From Victivallales bacterium (GTDB taxonomy: Bacteria; Verrucomicrobiota; Lentisphaeria; Victivallales; JAADHT01): DNA of 8,533 nt. The notes beneath the pieces were generated by a model that saw only the letters and a program-made list of their open reading frames with translations, had not been told where the DNA came from and ran no database searches. This document shows positions 1 to 6,045 of the stretch, piece by piece; the stretch's first letter is position 1, and each line of letters opens with the position of its first letter. The stretch spans positions 1 to 8,533 of the forward strand of contig JAFGFR010000108.1 in NCBI GenBank assembly GCA_016930955.1. The letters run 5' to 3'. A program made the translations under genes and the position numbers.

Positions 1-2
1 TA

Positions 3-22
3 ATAAGTGGCTTATGTTTTTT
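3..22 (+). terminator. Weak hairpin plus T-run, possible terminator of an upstream gene
   Basis: ATAAG (3-7) and CTTAT (11-15) form a 5-bp perfect stem around a TGG loop. A G and six T residues follow (17-22). The layout is that of an intrinsic terminator, but the stem is short and AT-only apart from one G-C pair, so it would be weak. It could end a gene lying left of the window. Confidence 0.25.
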
Positions 23-158
23 AAGCGCGTCTAGAGGTGCGTAAATGTTATATGGCGGTTAAAGAGTCCGTGAAAATCGGTGTTTGATAAAGCTGCATCA
101 TGCGTTAGATTGTGGTTCGGTGGTGGTCGTTGCCGTGTATTTGGAGATGGCAGGCTGT

Positions 159-185
159 GCGGCCACGGGTAGTTTTGAAGTCTTG
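159..185 (-). repeat. Solo end of the interspersed repeat family (copy A)
   Basis: Bases 159-177 (GCGGCCACGGGTAGTTTTG) are identical to 5776-5794 in the full-length element near the middle of the window. The preceding GGCAGGC-like bases also resemble that copy. I could not find a matching opposite end upstream, so this looks like a solo or decayed copy. It lies about 40-70 bases before the thyX start, and its TTTTGAAG end overlaps the candidate -35 box of thyX. Strand is given relative to the orientation ending in GTGAACCGCGTTGGGAG. Confidence 0.7.
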
Positions 186-204
186 GTTTTTATTTCCAGA
201 TAAT
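175..204 (+). promoter_or_regulatory. Candidate thyX promoter
   Basis: TTGAAG (175-180, 4/6 to the sigma-70 -35 consensus) and GATAAT (199-204, 5/6 to the -10) are separated by 18 bases. Transcription would start near 211, giving a leader of only about 15 bases that holds the ribosome binding site. The -35 half lies within the repeat end at 159-185. The call rests on motif matching only. Confidence 0.4.
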
Positions 205-226
205 TTTTTAAAGGGTGGAGCAACAG

Positions 227-925
227 ATGAAGAATGTGAATGACCCTCCGGACAACCATGTGAGGGTGCTTGGCGGGCAGGGCTGGGTCGGGCTTGTAGG
301 GCATCTTGGAACTGAGGCGACGATAGTCAATGCGGCACGGGTTTCCTTCGGGCGGATGAAGGAAGAGATGGACGAGAGGGATATAGTGCTGCTCGACTAT
401 CTCATAGAGAACAGGCATACCAGTCCTCTCGAGCATGTAGTGTTCACTTTCAGTGTGCATTGCCCGTTGTTTGTGAGGGGTCAGTGGCACCGTCACCGGA
501 CGTGGTCCTACAACGAGATATCAAGGCGCTACACTGAAGTGGACCTTGAGTTCTACACGCCCGGGAAGCTGAGGAAGCAGGCGGCTGTGAACCGTCAGGC
601 ATCTGTCGAGTCGGATTTTGATGACAGAGACCTTCGGGAGCGGATGTGTAATCACAACAAGGAGTGTCTGGCCCTCTACAACCGTCTTTTGGAATCCGGG
701 GTATGTCGTGAGCAGGCGAGGGGGGTTTTGCCGCAGAACATGATGGTCACATTCTGGGGGACTGTTGACTTGAACAATCTTCTGCATTTTCTTGATCTTC
801 GTGACAGTGAGCATGCGCAGTGGGAGATACGTGAGTATGCGAAGGCGATCAAGCAGCTTTTGAGGCCGCTTGTCCCGAACGTGTTCAAGACGTTTGAGGA
901 GCGCGTTTGCCGGTTGCGCAAATGA
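227..925 (+). CDS. thyX: Flavin-dependent thymidylate synthase ThyX
   Basis: ThyX methylates dUMP to dTMP using methylenetetrahydrofolate, with FAD/NADPH as reductant, in the cytoplasm; it replaces the unrelated ThyA. The protein is 232 residues, typical for the family. The signature RHRX7S is exact: R89-H90-R91 to S99 within RHRTWSYNEISRRY. Other family landmarks are NAARVSFGR (35-43), HTSPLEH (64-70), REQARGVLP (161-169) and HAQWEIREYA (196-205). I chose ATG 227 because a strong AAGGGTGGAG ribosome binding site ends 6 bases before it; an in-frame GTG at 215 would lie inside that site. The gene stands alone and converges with the membrane protein, with stops only 35 bases apart and no clear terminator between them. 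Whether the organism also has thyA cannot be seen here. Confidence 0.97.
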   Translation: MKNVNDPPDNHVRVLGGQGWVGLVGHLGTEATIVNAARVSFGRMKEEMDERDIVLLDYLIENRHTSPLEHVVFTFSVHCPLFVRGQWHRHRTWSYNEISRRYTEVDLEFYTPGKLRKQAAVNRQASVESDFDDRDLRERMCNHNKECLALYNRLLESGVCREQARGVLPQNMMVTFWGTVDLNNLLHFLDLRDSEHAQWEIREYAKAIKQLLRPLVPNVFKTFEERVCRLRK

Positions 926-960
926 AGATCGTGAACTCGTCTTTACCGTCTGCTGATATT

Positions 961-2496
961 TCAAACCCAGAATCCGTAGATAAGTTCGAACATCAGGGAA
1001 GTTGTCAGAAGATGTATTGCTGTGGCTGTGGCGACGGGGTAGAAAGATTTTGCTGCGGCGCAGGGAGCTCCTGGAATGCAAACGAGGGACAAGGTGAAGA
1101 TCGGGAGCAGATTTCTCCCGACCTCCCCTCTGACACCCCCCGATAAAATGAGGACGATTAAAGTCAAGCCTGCTGCCGCGGCGTAGATGCTTGACGTTGG
1201 GATTATCTGTTCCCCGTCCTCCGTTGAAAGTCTTGACATGGAAAACATCTTGCAGGCGGCTCTGGTTTCCGCCAGAACCACAAGAAAGAGCAGCAGAGGT
1301 CCCATGAACAATGCTGTCTCGGACATGTTGGCCAGTATTGATATTAGGTATGTCCTGCCGCCTCCGGAATAGAACGATCGGTTGTTGGCCAAGGCCAGGA
1401 ACAGCATTTCCAACGCATTATAGTCGAGGAGGAACCCTGCGATGATGGCTGTTGCTCCGCCGGCGATCCAGCATGGCAGGGCTTTCCATTGTCTTTCTGG
1501 TTTTCCTCTCATAATCCACATGGCGATGACGATGCAGCACAGGAAAATGACGGGCAGCATGGCATAGGAGAAGAACATCGCCGCCCCGGCGCACAGCCCT
1601 CCAAGATAGAAAACCAACCCGCTTTCTCTCTTGATCCCGGCGAGTACAAGCAATGTAGTCATAAGGGCCATGGGGGCGACAATCACCCCTTCGGAGGAGG
1701 CGTAGAGGTGCAGGGACGGCATGAGTGCGCCCAACGCGGCAATTCGCAGCGACATTTCTTCCCGACTGCCAAGGGCAAGGCAAATAAGGTATACGAACAC
1801 AGGGATGGTGCATGCGGACAACATGTAAAGCAATGCTGAAAACACGCAGCAGGCCTTGGTCTCAGGCGATGTCGAGTCATCGATTTCCTCGATTTCGTCG
1901 CCAGCGAGGAAGTTGCCTGCGGAAGATACGGCACTGCTTTTTGAGACAATTTTTTTTATGGCATGATGGAGCATTGGCAACCCTGGGGGGTATGTTGTGA
2001 GCCGACGCTCTCCGAGAACAGCATTGAAATATCCCTTTGACGCGAAGTCGTGATGCTGCCGGGGATACTTGCTCAAGCTGTCCATCTCCATTCCCTTGTT
2101 GAAGAATGGATTGATGAGCCCCTTCTCCATGTTGAATCCGGCAACCCTCAGAGTCCATCCGTGGAACATCGGGTTGTATACAAAAAAATTCAGCGCGAAT
2201 GTTGCGCCCAGCATCACAAATACTTTCAGCAGCATCTTTTTGTTCCGCAAGAACCTGGGCAAGGCGATTATCACGGCGGACATGGCCGCGGAATAGCACA
2301 GTGACGCCAGCGAGTAGGAATTCACGATGTATTGCCAATCGCGGTAGAAGATATATCCTTCATCCGGGATGATGGTGACAGGATATACCTGCAGCAGCAA
2401 GCCCAGGGAGAAAAGCAAAGATGCCGACACCACAACAAGGGTTGAGGATCTTATGCATCCCTTGTTCGTCAGCCGCTTAGCAAGGGAAATCTTCAT
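961..2496 (-). CDS. Polytopic membrane protein, GT-C glycosyltransferase-like
   Basis: This is a 511-residue integral membrane protein with about 11-13 hydrophobic spans, the first near residues 19-41 and the last at the extreme C-terminus. Two features suggest a GT-C fold enzyme that uses lipid-linked sugars: RLTTYPPGLPMLHHAI (about 165-180), like the YPP loop of GT39/GT83-type mannosyl- or arabinosyltransferases, and a late GEVGRNLLP motif (457-465) seen as a G-E-x-x-R loop in related bacterial membrane proteins. The first outer loop after TM1 carries PDEG (44-47), where GT-C enzymes often place acidic catalytic residues. Substrate and family are not resolved. ATG 2496 is preferred, with an AAAAAAGG site 6 bases upstream. 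The frame stays open to a TTG at 2598, but that extension runs through a repeat element. It may be transcribed alone. Confidence 0.75.
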   Translation of the reverse strand: MKISLAKRLTNKGCIRSSTLVVVSASLLFSLGLLLQVYPVTIIPDEGYIFYRDWQYIVNSYSLASLCYSAAMSAVIIALPRFLRNKKMLLKVFVMLGATFALNFFVYNPMFHGWTLRVAGFNMEKGLINPFFNKGMEMDSLSKYPRQHHDFASKGYFNAVLGERRLTTYPPGLPMLHHAIKKIVSKSSAVSSAGNFLAGDEIEEIDDSTSPETKACCVFSALLYMLSACTIPVFVYLICLALGSREEMSLRIAALGALMPSLHLYASSEGVIVAPMALMTTLLVLAGIKRESGLVFYLGGLCAGAAMFFSYAMLPVIFLCCIVIAMWIMRGKPERQWKALPCWIAGGATAIIAGFLLDYNALEMLFLALANNRSFYSGGGRTYLISILANMSETALFMGPLLLFLVVLAETRAACKMFSMSRLSTEDGEQIIPTSSIYAAAAGLTLIVLILSGGVRGEVGRNLLPIFTLSLVCIPGAPCAAAKSFYPVATATAIHLLTTSLMFELIYGFWV

Positions 2497-2541
2497 GACA
2501 AGCCTTTTTTGTTTGCCAATACGCAATATAGACATCCTGAC

Positions 2542-2754
2542 CCGATTTCGAAACTCTGTGAGAACCGCGTTGGTAGCGTCTGCAGCCCTCCGTCTCAACC
2601 CTCAAGCCTAAAAAAAGCGGCATCGTCCCCGCCGGCTTGGCGGCGACATGGCGACAAACGGCCTGCGGGAGCCGGAACTATAGCCGCCATGCACTTCCTT
2701 TCAAGTGAAAATCTTGGTGGGCAGGAATTCCGAGCGAGGTTTTGAGACTGGCTC
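2542..2754 (+). repeat. Degenerate full-length repeat element (element I)
   Basis: The left end CCGATTTCGAAACTC...GAACCGCGTTGG (2542-2573) matches the left ends at 3583 and 5635. The next stretch (CAGCCCTCCGTCTCAACCCT, 2583-2602) aligns with GCTGCGCCTCCGGCTCAAACCT-type sequence of the element at 5631-5803. The right end GAGGTTTTGAGACTGGCTC (2736-2754) is an inverted version of the left end. The middle has diverged and is longer than in the other full copy (213 versus about 173 bases). It lies just upstream of the membrane-protein gene and overlaps the 5' extension of its open frame. Confidence 0.6.
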
Positions 2755-2959
2755 ATTCGATTTGCGAACTTCGCAAGACGGGGATAGATTTACGCGGAGG
2801 AAAGAAAGGAAAGTGAGGAGAAGAGAAACTTCCTTACCTCCGTTGCCTCCTTGTAAAAATTGAATTTTGTTTTGACAGACCGCTTCTGGCGACCGGCTGC
2901 CGGCGGCACCAGAGCTGGGCGTTATTGTTGATTTGGCAAACAGAGAGGTAGTTTCAGGT
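2755..2959. other. Non-coding leader of recX with several inverted repeats
   Basis: No gene is visible. The stretch holds: a perfect inverted repeat TTGCGA-ACT-TCGCAA (2762-2776); a purine-rich run from GGAGG (2796-2800) whose sequence is partly complementary to a pyrimidine run ending in CCTCC (2837-2841), giving an imperfect hairpin; a perfect TTGACA (2872-2877) with no convincing -10 box at normal spacing; and a GC-rich imperfect hairpin TCTGG...CCAGA (2885-2913) with an inner CCGG-CTG-CCGG. Either the recX promoter is unusual or the regulator uses these structures. Confidence 0.45.
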
Positions 2960-3574
2960 ATGGAAATTCAGTCATGCGTCAAGAAGGGCAAGTGCTATCA
3001 TGTCCGCACGTGCAGCGGGGACAGTTTCAGGTTACATGGTGAAGTGGCGGTTGAGGTGGGTGTCGCCAATGGGAAGAGTTATTCCGACAGCCGTTGGTGT
3101 GAGATTTTATACAGCAGCCGCCGTCGGGAGGCATGGGAGGCGTTGTTGCGTATTCTTTCTGGCAGGGCGCATTCCGAAAGTGAGCTAAGAAGGAAGCTTG
3201 CGGGCAGAAAGTTTCCCATGGCTGTAATCGATGATGTCCTTGAGAGCTGCCGAAGTCTGAAGCTGGCCGACGACCGTGAGTTTGCGGCGCAATATGCTGT
3301 TGAGCTGATTGGCAAGGGCCTTGGGTTGAGGCTGGTGAGGGCGAAGATGCTGTCCAAGGGCGTGGCGGGGCATATTGTTGAGGAGGAGCTTGCCAAGCTG
3401 TCATTTGACAGTCATGCTGAGACTGCTTCCGCCAGGGAGGCGCTACGGAGGAAGTTACGTTCGGCAAAAGTCGTCGGCGATGACCGGGCAATGAAGGATA
3501 AACTTTTTCGATATTTGATGTCGAAGGGCTTCTCATACGAGACCTCGTCCGAGGTCATTGGGGAGCTTTGCTGA
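2960..3574 (+). CDS. recX: RecX family regulatory protein
   Basis: RecX binds RecA filaments and modulates (usually inhibits) strand exchange and SOS induction. The 204-residue protein has a beta-rich N-terminal extension (1-50) and then three tandem three-helix repeats typical of RecX. Repeat 1 is about 57-106, with SGRAHSESELRRKLAGRKF and VLESCRSLKLADDREFAAQYA running into repeat 2; repeat 2 covers GLGLRLVRAKMLSKGVAGHI (121-139); repeat 3 covers AREALRRKLRS to FSYETSSEVIGEL (158-203). ATG 2960 is chosen because GAGGT (2945-2949) sits 10 bases upstream; an in-frame TTG at 2933 would add nine residues with no better site. recA is not adjacent, unlike in many bacteria. The gene converges on the amidohydrolase; a repeat end lies 8 bases after its stop. 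Confidence 0.85.
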   Translation: MEIQSCVKKGKCYHVRTCSGDSFRLHGEVAVEVGVANGKSYSDSRWCEILYSSRRREAWEALLRILSGRAHSESELRRKLAGRKFPMAVIDDVLESCRSLKLADDREFAAQYAVELIGKGLGLRLVRAKMLSKGVAGHIVEEELAKLSFDSHAETASAREALRRKLRSAKVVGDDRAMKDKLFRYLMSKGFSYETSSEVIGELC

Positions 3575-3581
3575 CTTTCGA

Positions 3582-3617
3582 GCCGATTTCAGAACTCCTC
3601 GTGAACCGCGTTGGGAG
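3582..3617 (+). repeat. Solo end of the interspersed repeat family (copy B)
   Basis: GCCGATTTCAGAACTCC (3582-3598) begins the best-kept left end in the window. Bases 3600-3617 (CGTGAACCGCGTTGGGAG) are identical to 5650-5667. No matching right end is seen before the amidohydrolase stop at 3705, so only one half is present. The copy sits between two convergent genes. No standard terminator is visible in this 130-base gap; only a weak ACAGAC/GTCTGT inverted pair (3628-3633, 3668-3673) follows. Confidence 0.75.
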
Positions 3618-3704
3618 CTCAGTTGCGACAGACGGTGCGGCGAAATGGCTGTTGAATACGCGAGGCTGTCTGTTTCGGATAACGAGAGCGTCGACGAGAA
3701 CGGA

Positions 3705-5321
3705 TTATGAGTAAATTCCAATCTTCAGGAATCTTCCGTTGCCGGGGAAGGTTGAACCAGTTGTCGAGTCGTAGGAGATTTTCCCGTTGACCCATACCTT
3801 CAAAATCCCCTCTGCGGTCAGATGTGGATTTGCGAAATTCGCAGTTTTGACAGGGTGTCTTATTTTTTCCGGGTCGAAGAGTACTGCGTCCGCGAAGAAC
3901 CCTTCGGCGAGCGACCCGCGGGAGGTGATGCCGAATATTTGCGCGGGCAGCGAGGTCATCTTTCTGATGGTCTCGCCTGTGCCCAGCATAGGCTGCATCA
4001 GACGAATGAACTCGGGGAATGCGCCGAAGCCTCTTGGATGGCTTCTGCCGATAGAATAGTCTTTCGGCCTCGCGCTCTCGTCGGTGCAGCAGCAGACGAA
4101 GGGCAGAGCCAGTATTCTGAGCATATTTTCACGAGACATCCCTGAAGATGATGCCATGGATGATCTTGCGGCATCTTTGAGTAGGAGTGCGCACAGTTCT
4201 GCTGGGCTAGTCGAGGCGGTTTTGGCGAGTTCTGGTATGTTGGTGTCGGCGAGCTTTTCGATATCGAGCCCTGTCAATTTTTTTAGCAGCGTGTTGTCTG
4301 TCGAGACGATTTTTTTACCTGTCCAGTAGGTGTCGTGGCGGGTGATGTTGAGACACTCGACCAGCTTTGCGAAGTTTGCGGGATTCTTGAGATGATTCTC
4401 GATTGTGATGTCGTCCATCTCGGAGTATGGCTCGGGCATGAATGCGCTTAGCTGGGTCATTGACTCGGTGTATGGGTATCTGTCTGCGGTGATCTCCATG
4501 TCGCCCCGTGCGTGTGTTTCTTCGATGAGTCCAAGAACTTCGTCAAGCTTGTGCCAGTTGTGTTGGCCTGCTGTTTTGAGGTGGCTAATATGGATTGTTC
4601 TGCATTTTGCCTTGCGTGCCGTGCGGATGAGCTCCCCGACAGCCTCTGTTATTCTGTTGCCTTCGCTGCGCAGGTGTGTTGTCCATGGCGTGCCTGTTTT
4701 GGCGGCTATTTCTGCGAGTGACTCGATTTCGGAGGTGCTCGAGAATTTTCCCGGGACGTATATAAGGCCGGTGGAGAAGCCACATGCCCCGGCTTTCAGT
4801 GACTGATGCAAAAGTGCCGCCATGCGGGCGATGTCTTTTTGAGATATGCTGATGTTGTCGTATCCGCATACGGCGGCTCGGAGTGTGTTGTGGCCGCAGT
4901 GTGATGCCAGATTTAACCCTGGACGTGCATTGTTGATTCTTGAGGAGTACGCGTCGATATCTTTCCAGTCTATATTCACGTTATAGCTGGAGAAGAGGTT
5001 TTTAATGTGTTTGTTGTTTTTATTGCTTAGGGGAAAGACTGACAAACCGCAGTTGCCGGCTATTTCAGTTGTGATTCCTTGGCTTGACTTTCCTTCTGCG
5101 GCAGTGGAGGCGAGGATTGAAATGTCAGAGTGCCCGTGGGGGTCTATGAACCCCGGTGAAAGCGTCATTCCTTCGGCATCGAGAACTTCCCTGGCTGATC
5201 CGGCGTGTATATCCCGTGATACTTTTGCGATTCTGTCGCCGGAAAATGCTATGCAGCCCTCGTACGGCTCGTCACCCGACCCGTCGGCGATGAGCGCATT
5301 TTTTATGAGCAGGCTGTACAT
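3705..5321 (-). CDS. N-acyl-D-amino-acid deacylase family amidohydrolase (D-aminoacylase-like)
   Basis: The enzyme family hydrolyses N-acyl-D-amino acids to a D-amino acid and a carboxylate in a zinc-dependent amidohydrolase TIM barrel. The protein is 538 residues. Metal and catalytic landmarks fit D-aminoacylase: GFIDPHGHSD (57-66; H62, H64), AGNCGLS (88-94; C91 as the zinc cysteine), THLRSEG (215-221; H216), HISHLK (244-249; H247) and a late aspartate, D414, in CCCTDESARP. Also typical are GLIYVPGKFSSTSEI (185-199) and HPRGFGAFPEFI (428-439). The usual GSDG around the catalytic aspartate is replaced by CTDES after three consecutive cysteines, so specificity may differ. A Met-Tyr start follows the lipoprotein stop by 3 bases with no Shine-Dalgarno site, suggesting translational coupling. 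No signal peptide is seen, so it is probably cytoplasmic. Confidence 0.88.
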   Translation of the reverse strand: MYSLLIKNALIADGSGDEPYEGCIAFSGDRIAKVSRDIHAGSAREVLDAEGMTLSPGFIDPHGHSDISILASTAAEGKSSQGITTEIAGNCGLSVFPLSNKNNKHIKNLFSSYNVNIDWKDIDAYSSRINNARPGLNLASHCGHNTLRAAVCGYDNISISQKDIARMAALLHQSLKAGACGFSTGLIYVPGKFSSTSEIESLAEIAAKTGTPWTTHLRSEGNRITEAVGELIRTARKAKCRTIHISHLKTAGQHNWHKLDEVLGLIEETHARGDMEITADRYPYTESMTQLSAFMPEPYSEMDDITIENHLKNPANFAKLVECLNITRHDTYWTGKKIVSTDNTLLKKLTGLDIEKLADTNIPELAKTASTSPAELCALLLKDAARSSMASSSGMSRENMLRILALPFVCCCTDESARPKDYSIGRSHPRGFGAFPEFIRLMQPMLGTGETIRKMTSLPAQIFGITSRGSLAEGFFADAVLFDPEKIRHPVKTANFANPHLTAEGILKVWVNGKISYDSTTGSTFPGNGRFLKIGIYS

Positions 5322-5324
5322 GGT

Positions 5325-5618
5325 TTACTTTTTGGTCTTGGGCTCTTGGTTTTTGCCTCCGCCCAGGTCTTCTTTGTTCAGGATGGTGATCTCATGCGTG
5401 ATGATTATTCTTTCTGGCGTGATTTCTGGGGATATTTTTATCTGGGTGACCTCGCCGTTTTTTACGCGGAGCGTCTCACCGGTACTGATGTATTTGGCTT
5501 TCGGGGAGGTGTTGATGTCAGAAGACTGGTCCCGATCGATCCTTTGTGCTTTGCCTGAGCATGATGAACTGAGGGGTACAAGTATCCCGGTCATAATAAG
5601 GGAGAAAGACTTGCTCAT
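5325..5618 (-). CDS. Small putative lipoprotein
   Basis: I do not recognise a family for this 97-residue protein. It begins MSKSFSLIMTGILVPLSSSC: a lysine, a short hydrophobic stretch and a cysteine at position 20, like a lipoprotein signal peptide. The lipobox is imperfect, because serine rather than leucine occupies -3. The mature part (SGKAQRIDRD... to GGGKNQEPKTKK) is polar, with beta-prone stretches GETLRVKNGEVTQIKISPEI and ERIIITHEITIL and a lysine-rich tail; it could be a small periplasmic beta domain. It lies 3 bases before the deacylase gene and is likely co-transcribed with it. The ATG at 5618 has no clear ribosome binding site. The same frame stays open upstream to 5975, straight through a repeat element, so an automatic annotation might extend it to 216 residues; I reject that because the signal-peptide-like start is internal. 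Confidence 0.6.
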   Translation of the reverse strand: MSKSFSLIMTGILVPLSSSCSGKAQRIDRDQSSDINTSPKAKYISTGETLRVKNGEVTQIKISPEITPERIIITHEITILNKEDLGGGKNQEPKTKK

Positions 5619-5630
5619 GAGATATCTTAG

Positions 5631-5803
5631 AGGGAATTTTAAAATTCCGCGTGAACCGCGTTGGGAGGGCATGCTGCGCCTCCGGCTCAAACCTTTGGGC
5701 GTCAAGCTTTTTTGGCGCGAATGCCACGCATCCAAACTGGCAGGCCGCGCCTGTCTGCGTGCGACGCACAGGCAGGCGGCCACGGGTAGTTTTGGAATTA
5801 GCC
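5631..5803 (+). repeat. Best-preserved full-length repeat element (element II), MITE-like
   Basis: The left end starts with GGAATTTTAAAATTCC (5633-5648), a perfect 16-base palindrome, and continues CGTGAACCGCGTTGGGAG (5650-5667, shared exactly with 3600-3617). The right end GCGGCCACGGGTAGTTTTG (5776-5794, shared exactly with 159-177) followed by GAATTAGCC is an imperfect inverted copy of the left end. Inside are an AAGCTTTTTTGGCG stretch and a strong hairpin (5748-5778): CGCCTG pairs with CAGGCG and TGCGT with ACGCA around a GCG loop. No transposase is encoded. It begins 13 bases upstream of the lipoprotein start codon. Confidence 0.75.
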
Positions 5804-5872
5804 CTTGAAATCGGATTTTTCGCATGGAGTTGTTCACGTTCTCCCGTAGTTTATTTCCATTCGAGGCAATTT

Positions 5873-5902
5873 TTGTTGTGTTCTCGGCATTTAATCTATC
5901 AT
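5873..5902 (+). promoter_or_regulatory. Weak candidate promoter for the FHA gene
   Basis: TTGTTG (5873-5878) and TATCAT (5897-5902, 5/6 to the -10 consensus) are 18 bases apart. The -35 match is only 3/6. It would give a leader of about 135 bases containing the miniature palindromic repeat at 5949-5996. Apart from this, the bases from 5804 to 5948 show nothing I can name. Confidence 0.2.
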
Positions 5903-5948
5903 AGCCCCACGGATTTTCCAGTTGAGTGGATGATTTCCAGGCAAGTGG

Positions 5949-5996
5949 GCCAGTTTCAAAACGCCGCATGGCCACGGGGAGTTTTGAGATTGGCTC
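5949..5996 (-). repeat. Miniature palindromic repeat copy (copy G)
   Basis: GCCAGTTTCAAAAC (5949-5962) and GTTTTGAGATTGGC (5981-5994) are inverted repeats matching at 12 of 14 positions. In RNA the two mismatches become G-U pairs, so the 14-base stem is unbroken, with an 18-base loop (5963-5980) containing GGCCACGGGGA. The right half, GGCCACGGGGAGTTTTGAGATTGGCTC-type sequence, is the same end as at 159 and 5776. The element looks like the two ends of the family joined with the middle deleted. It lies 50 bases before the FHA start. Confidence 0.7.
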
Positions 5997-6045
5997 AAGA
6001 GTAGAGGCAATTTGGAATTTTATTTTATGCGGAGTATGTTTACAT

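Noticed and set aside
521..1081. 186-residue minus-strand frame over thyX
   Set aside because: It is antisense to thyX, which has a complete set of family motifs; the frame has no domain of its own.
2872..2877. Perfect TTGACA as the recX -35 box
   Set aside because: The bases 16-18 downstream are GC-rich with no -10-like hexamer, so a promoter cannot be supported.
3831..3843. TGCGAAATTCGCA dyad as a second operator like that at 2762
   Set aside because: It lies inside the deacylase coding region near its 3' end, where a chance match is the simpler explanation.
5748..5778. Hairpin as an intrinsic terminator between the divergent genes
   Set aside because: No T-run follows on either strand, and the flanking genes diverge; it belongs to the repeat element.
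5005..5808. 267-residue open frame on the plus strand
   Set aside because: It lies opposite the deacylase and lipoprotein genes and runs into the repeat; it has no recognisable domain, and the minus-strand genes are clearly the real ones.
5619..5975. Minus-strand extension of the lipoprotein frame to 216 residues
   Set aside because: The added N-terminal part is translated repeat element and spacer, and the signal-peptide-like start MSKSFSLIM would be buried inside.
159..5996. CRISPR array
   Set aside because: The repeats are imperfect, far apart, in both orientations and without regular spacers, and no cas gene is present.
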